Source: Candidatus Curtissbacteria bacterium RIFCSPLOWO2_01_FULL_37_9
Lineage (GTDB): Bacteria > Patescibacteriota > Microgenomatia > Curtissbacterales > GWA2-41-24
Reading direction: 5' to 3'
Length of the DNA stretch: 8,155 bases
Assembly (NCBI GenBank): GCA_001776425.1
Contig: MFBN01000020.1
Location: 45,274-53,428 of the forward strand
Shown here: piece by piece, positions 5,237-8,155 of the stretch
Numbering within the stretch: position 1 is the first letter of the stretch
Layout of the letters: the number at the start of each line of letters is the position of its first letter
Notes under the pieces: model-generated
Told to the model about the DNA's origin: nothing
The model's database searches: none
Seen by the model: the letters and a program-made list of their open reading frames with translations, nothing else
Translations under genes and position numbers: made by a program

Positions 5237-6019
5237 TTAAATTTTCTCCAACAAAACATTTTTGACTAAGGCCTTCTCGTCGCCAAAGTTCCTAAATCCA
5301 GCTGAACCATATTCCAGATTTATTGGAAAGGGTATAGTGATTGGCTTAATGTCTTCCTCATTTTCTTTAAAAGCGAAGGCTAGGGATCCTTGAGGCAACT
5401 GCCATTCCCTATCTAAAATTTTTTCTTTCTTATGAGTTATTTTTATACTTATTGTATTCTTATCGCATACAAGTTGACATTTATACCATTCTTCAAAAGA
5501 TAACTCTTCATGGAATTCCATATTTACAGCATTAGCTTCCCAAGCCATCCATCCTCCATTAACGAGTACGTGTGGTCTTATACCTTTTGGAGTTATCTGC
5601 ATCATAACGTAGTTAGATAAATTTACTGCTCGAAGCACCGCGCCAAGGCATTTTTTCCTCAACTTAAATTCAAATTCGTATTTATAGTCACTCCAGTTTA
5701 GGCATTTAGCGTAAATGCAGCCAGGACTTGCCTGAGTAATTTGAAAACATTTACTAACCCTTGAATACTCAAATTTTCCATCTCCAATCCAATCTTCTTT
5801 GTCTTCTCTTTTTGTTAATGAAATAAAGTAAAAATCTTTCTCTTTTACTTTTAAGTAGATAACGATCACCAGAAAAATTGTAGCCATAAGAACCGATGTA
5901 AGCATTAGTGTTAACTGATTTTGCCAAAGTAGGAAAGCAAGAAGTAACAAACCGATGGTTGAAAGAGTGGTTAAAATATCAAATTTAAAATGCTTGAATG
6001 AATACAAGATACTTTTCAT
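5237..6019 (-). CDS. Membrane-anchored beta-rich protein, possibly concanavalin/LamG-like
   Basis: This 260-residue protein has two N-terminal membrane helices (about residues 15-32 and 36-56) separated by a tiny loop, then a soluble domain of some 190 residues. The domain is rich in alternating strands. It has phrases such as YEFEFKLRKKCLGAVLRAVN, PHVLVNGGW and GSAGFRNFGDEKALVKNVLL. These recall the jelly-roll fold of LamG/concanavalin-like and DUF1080-type carbohydrate-binding domains, especially the closing 'GFRxxGxExAxVxNV' strand pair. I do not recognise a named family. Lysine-rich ends on both sides of the hairpin suggest that the domain faces the cytoplasm under the positive-inside rule. 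The ATG has AGGAG upstream with about nine bases between. It follows the small DNA-binding gene by 48 bases, probably in one transcript. Confidence 0.68.
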   Translation of the reverse strand: MKSILYSFKHFKFDILTTLSTIGLLLLAFLLWQNQLTLMLTSVLMATIFLVIVIYLKVKEKDFYFISLTKREDKEDWIGDGKFEYSRVSKCFQITQASPGCIYAKCLNWSDYKYEFEFKLRKKCLGAVLRAVNLSNYVMMQITPKGIRPHVLVNGGWMAWEANAVNMEFHEELSFEEWYKCQLVCDKNTISIKITHKKEKILDREWQLPQGSLAFAFKENEEDIKPITIPFPINLEYGSAGFRNFGDEKALVKNVLLEKI

Positions 6020-6067
6020 GTAATTATTTCTCCTCTCACGAATTTTGATAAAGACAAATAATAAACC

Positions 6068-6277
6068 TTATAAGTTATCCGAACCTTTTGTTATCAATTT
6101 AATAATATCTTCCCTTCGGTATCGTCTTTCTCCAACCCCACGCTTATTGCCAATCCTTATAGCTTTTAATTTTCCACTATTATCCCACCTTCTTAGTGTT
6201 GTGGGCACAACTCCTAGTATTTTTGCTACTTGGTTAATATTTAAAAGTCTTGGCAATCTTATCTTATTTTCTGCCAT
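6068..6277 (-). CDS. Small MerR-type helix-turn-helix protein (excisionase-like)
   Basis: This 69-residue protein consists of one winged helix. LLNINQVAKILGVVPTTLRRWDNSGKL (residues 11-37) is a MerR/HTH_17 helix-turn-helix, and RRYRREDIIKLI (51-62) is the wing and following helix. Full MerR regulators are about twice as long and have a coiled-coil effector domain, which is missing here. Such stand-alone proteins include phage excisionases and small regulators of mobile regions. The ATG has no clear Shine-Dalgarno. Its TATAAT at 6310-6305 would give a leader of about 20 bases. It is the first gene of a minus-strand run leading into the membrane-anchored protein, which it may regulate. Family assignment is firm; the role is inference. 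Confidence 0.85.
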   Translation of the reverse strand: MAENKIRLPRLLNINQVAKILGVVPTTLRRWDNSGKLKAIRIGNKRGVGERRYRREDIIKLITKGSDNL

Positions 6278-6304
6278 CTTAGTTAAAAATAGTTATTGTA
6301 CTTT

Positions 6305-6310
6305 ATTATA
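6305..6310 (-). promoter_or_regulatory. -10 box before the small MerR-type gene
   Basis: The minus strand reads a perfect TATAAT. The best -35 at 17 bases (TGGTTA) matches only half of the consensus, so this promoter would be weak or need an activator, as MerR-type promoters often do. Confidence 0.35.
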
Positions 6311-6368
6311 CAGAAAAAGCCCGTATGTAACCATAATTAAAAAGAGATAAATAATAAGGAAAAGTGCT

Positions 6369-6443
6369 TTATTTTTTAATCTCGGGAGTTTTTGAAGCTA
6401 ATTCTGGTTGTAACCACCAAATTAAATCTGGTAGAATACTCAT
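6369..6443 (-). other. Short coding-like frame, 24 codons from ATG (gene remnant or minigene)
   Basis: From the ATG at 6443 the frame reads MSILPDLIWWLQPELASK and ends after six more codons in TAA. The same frame is open upstream to about 6500, reading KSDQLSTLNRIRNFCEDFLS before the ATG. The composition looks protein-like, with amphipathic and Trp-Trp content unusual for random AT-rich DNA. There is no Shine-Dalgarno and no ATG, GTG or TTG in frame upstream. The open part ends about where the divergent CvpA-CAP gene begins. This could be the tail of a broken gene, a very small peptide, or chance. Confidence 0.25.
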
Positions 6444-6455
6444 AGACAGAAAATC

Positions 6456-6472
6456 TTCGCAGAAATTGCGAA
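6456..6472. promoter_or_regulatory. Perfect 6-base inverted repeat upstream of the CvpA-CAP gene
   Basis: TTCGCA and TGCGAA flank a GAAAT centre, a 17-base dyad 33 bases before the ATG at 6506. A second, overlapping dyad (CAGAA at 6460-6464, TTCTG at 6473-6477) shares the same bases. The position fits an operator, for example for a dimeric repressor of the divergent region. No known operator consensus is matched. Confidence 0.3.
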
Positions 6473-6505
6473 TTCTGTTTAATGTACTAAGCTGATCACT
6501 TTTTT

Positions 6506-7462
6506 ATGAATCTAACAGATTTAATAATTGTGACAGTTGCTTTATTTTTTGCAGCCGGAGGCTTAAAAAGAGGCTTATTTGTTCAGATTGCGGATTTTAT
6601 TGGACTTTTTGTTTCCTTAATAATGGCATTAATTTTTTATTCTCAGCTTGCTCAATTATTAGTTAAATTAATAAATATTCCCAAAATATTAGCAAACCCT
6701 ATTGGATTTTTACTAATCTGGCTGATTTTCGAGGCTCTGTTTTTTTCATTTTTTGCTAAATTTTTTTCTAGGATTATTTCTAAACTTGCAACATCAAGAA
6801 TAAACAAATTACTGGGATTTATTCCTTCAACCATAAACACATTGCTTTTTATGTCATTTGTACTTCTATTGACGGTTTCTTTGCCAATAAGACCGGATAT
6901 TAAAAAGAATATTTTCGACTCAAAAATCGGGTCAATTCTAATAAATCAGGCAATTGTTTTAGAACGCCCATTTAATAGTATTTTTGGGCCGATAACCAGA
7001 CAAAGCCTTACTTTTCTAACGATAAAACCCGAAGATAAAGGTTCGATCCCTCTTGAATTTACCCAGAACCAATTAACAGTAGATTTTCAAAGTGAAAAAC
7101 AGATGCTTGATCTTGTAAATAAAGAAAGAATTAGCCGCGGATTCAAAACTTTGATATGGAATGAAACACTTGCCAAAGTTGGCAGAAATCATTCAAAGGA
7201 TATGTTTGAAAGAGGTTATTTTTCGCATTATTCACCTGAAGGAAAAGATGTAGGTGATAGGCTGAATTATGTTGGGATAGAATATTTAATTGTAGGAGAA
7301 AATTTGGCACTTGCCCCTAATGTCCAAAGAGCCCACACGGGGTTGATGAATAGTCAAGGCCACAGACGCAATATCATAGACCCTGCTTTTAAAAAAATTG
7401 GCATTGGTACAATCGACGGGGGAGTCTACGGTAGGATGTTTACGCAAGTGTTTTCAAATTAA
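6506..7462 (+). CDS. CvpA-like membrane domain fused to an extracellular CAP/SCP domain
   Basis: This 318-residue protein has two parts. Residues 1-130 hold four hydrophobic helices in the CvpA (colicin V production protein) pattern, opening NLTDLIIVTVALFFAAGGLKRG. A linker (130-190) leads to a CAP/SCP (YkwD-like) domain at about 195-318. Signature residues there are H229 in NHSKDM, H241 in FSHYSPEG, E265 in GENLALA and H286 in GHRRNI, followed by GIG near 299-301. The His/Glu set that lines the CAP cavity is complete. CAP domains act outside the cell, so the membrane part should export or anchor it; a wall- or surface-related role is inference. The ATG has no evident Shine-Dalgarno (CTGATCACTTTTTT precedes it). 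It runs convergent to the SRAP remnant, with five bases between stops. Confidence 0.9.
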   Translation: MNLTDLIIVTVALFFAAGGLKRGLFVQIADFIGLFVSLIMALIFYSQLAQLLVKLINIPKILANPIGFLLIWLIFEALFFSFFAKFFSRIISKLATSRINKLLGFIPSTINTLLFMSFVLLLTVSLPIRPDIKKNIFDSKIGSILINQAIVLERPFNSIFGPITRQSLTFLTIKPEDKGSIPLEFTQNQLTVDFQSEKQMLDLVNKERISRGFKTLIWNETLAKVGRNHSKDMFERGYFSHYSPEGKDVGDRLNYVGIEYLIVGENLALAPNVQRAHTGLMNSQGHRRNIIDPAFKKIGIGTIDGGVYGRMFTQVFSN

Positions 7463-7467
7463 ATTAT

Positions 7468-7741
7468 TTACATCCGTTTTTCGAGAATATCCCCAGAGTT
7501 ATTAATTGGTTTATTTACCTTATTTGGGACCGGATACATTTCTATATCATTTTCAGGATAGGGATCAAGCAGTTTATGGGGTAATGGATAATTAAGATCC
7601 AACCATTGTTTTTCTTCATCGTACTTTAAAATAACCGGCATTCTATTGTGGATTTTGGCAATTATAGAATTAGGTTCAGTCGTAATTATCGTAATACTGC
7701 CGAATTTTGTCTGGATCCTGGAAGCCGTATCTACCGCACAT
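7468..7741 (-). pseudogene. SRAP (YedK/HMCES-type) protein, internally deleted and frameshifted
   Basis: SRAP proteins (about 200-230 residues) shield abasic sites in single-stranded DNA by a covalent bond to Cys2. Here the ATG at 7741 reads MCGRYGFQDPDKIRQYYDNYD and stops. This is a textbook SRAP beginning including Cys2. A second frame then gives the family's C-terminal part: SITIITTEPNSIIAKIHN, RMPVILKYDEEKQWLD, and YPVPNKVNKPINN, ending in TAA at 7468. It keeps the active-site His of the 'H-x-RMP' motif. The roughly 100 or more residues between, including the catalytic Glu segment, are gone. The two frames meet near 7690-7715, and total length is not a multiple of three. No start codon precedes the second frame. 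The product cannot be a working SRAP. The gene lies one base after the polymerase stop, as in a coupled repair operon. Confidence 0.85.
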
Positions 7742-7742
7742 A

Positions 7743-8155
7743 TTAATTAATAACTATTTCCTCAAGCTCTTTTACTCCGCCAAAGGCAACCCTGTCAATT
7801 ACAACATCATTTGTGCCTATCATCTTACCGGGCGTGATTACGAAGTTTCCCCATTTTTCATTTATCCGGTCAAGCGCACTTACAAGTCTTTGCTTTTTGG
7901 CTAAATCATCAATCAAGGTAAGCTGTATATGTGCAATTTTTTCCAGATTAAAAACAGAAACCGCCAGGTTTCTTACGGGTTTTCGGTAAGGACTCATATT
8001 TAGTATCCGGAATGCTGCTTTATAAATATCCCTGGAATCAAACACAAAGTTAGACAGAGAAGTTCCCTTATGCCAGAAGCCCCAGTCGTGATAAATAATT
8101 GCAATGTGTACACCCTTTGCCCAAAAGCCTGCTCTTCTCATACGTATGCCGGTTT
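7743..8155 (-). CDS. dinB: DinB-type Y-family DNA polymerase, C-terminal part (cut by window edge)
   Basis: The frame is open to the right edge, and the last 136 residues are in the window. They form the little-finger (polymerase-associated) domain of Y-family polymerases, which bypass DNA lesions. The stretch opens TGIRMRRAGFWAKGVHIAI. It continues with the MSPYRKPVRNLAVSVFNL strand-helix segment and RLVSALDRINEKWGNFVI, and ends DRVAFGGVKELEE. The order and phrases (pair of Arg, 'PVR-x-L-x-V', 'A-x-D-x-I-N-x-K-x-G', 'R-x-A-F-G') match DNA polymerase IV/DinB and related ImuB-like proteins. The catalytic palm lies outside, so active polymerase versus inactive ImuB cannot be settled. There is no C-terminal beta-clamp peptide of the classic form. 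The stop TAA is one base before the SRAP remnant's ATG. Confidence 0.88.
   Translation of the reverse strand, partial: TGIRMRRAGFWAKGVHIAIIYHDWGFWHKGTSLSNFVFDSRDIYKAAFRILNMSPYRKPVRNLAVSVFNLEKIAHIQLTLIDDLAKKQRLVSALDRINEKWGNFVITPGKMIGTNDVVIDRVAFGGVKELEEIVIN

Noticed and set aside
6045..6350. Plus-strand open frame of 101 codons
   Set aside because: Covers the small MerR-type gene in antisense; the helix-turn-helix on the minus strand is clear, and this frame shows no motif.
6652..6840. Minus-strand open frame of 62 codons
   Set aside because: Antisense to the membrane helices of the CvpA-CAP gene; no ribosome site.
7468..7741. Programmed frameshift producing a working SRAP protein
   Set aside because: A shift could join the frames, but the product would still lack the middle of the fold and the catalytic Glu; decay is the simpler reading.
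7707..7904. Plus-strand open frame of 65 codons
   Set aside because: Antisense across the polymerase and SRAP genes, whose minus-strand motifs are convincing.
1..8155. CRISPR array, integrase, transposase, retron or known defence cassette
   Set aside because: I saw no spaced repeats, no reverse transcriptase motif, no tyrosine- or serine-recombinase or DDE signature and no known defence effector on either strand.

Overview
The window is AT-rich and gene-dense, with short intergenic gaps, several GTG and probable TTG starts, and tRNA genes without an encoded CCA. Its gene set is a bdbC/dsbA pair, a CvpA-CAP fusion, Y-family polymerase plus SRAP, and a small zinc-knuckle protein. This suggests an uncultured bacterium with a small genome, most likely Candidatus Patescibacteria (CPR) of the Microgenomates type. 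That placement is inference from style and content, not from a marker gene. TGA ends several genes and never interrupts a good reading frame, so the code is standard (not the Gracilibacteria/SR1 recoded type).

Left part (1-1581) is a thiol-redox island. A glutaredoxin start runs off the left edge on the minus strand, behind a small zinc-knuckle protein whose 3' end it overlaps. Divergent from these is a plus-strand dsbB(BdbC)-dsbA operon with an ATGA overlap. Together they cover cytoplasmic thiol chemistry and envelope disulfide formation.

Middle part (1582-3880) holds a minus-strand proline iminopeptidase-type hydrolase, a tRNA-Glu(UUC), a channel-like membrane protein, and a plus-strand tRNA-Lys(UUU). 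The last 14 bases of the tRNA-Glu region recur in direct orientation on the far side of the hydrolase, which gives the layout of a tRNA-targeted insertion. A second tRNA 3'-end scrap lies at about 3841-3861 with no matching full tRNA in the window. Both suggest past integration events.

Region 3879-6443 looks accessory: a 56-residue acidic protein, an aminoglycoside-phosphotransferase-fold kinase, a membrane-anchored beta-rich protein that may have a concanavalin-like fold, a small MerR-type DNA-binding protein, and a short coding-like scrap. All are on the minus strand.

Right part (6506-8155) has a plus-strand gene joining a CvpA-like membrane domain to an extracellular CAP/SCP domain. Convergent with it is a minus-strand damage-tolerance pair. 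The C-terminal part of a DinB-type Y-family polymerase runs off the right edge, and one base after its stop comes an SRAP (YedK/HMCES) gene that has lost its middle and is frameshifted, so it is a pseudogene.

I did not see a CRISPR array, a transposase, an integrase or a clear new defence system. The most notable items are the collapsed SRAP gene, the tRNA-end duplication around the hydrolase, the CvpA-CAP fusion and the overlooked 56-residue gene.
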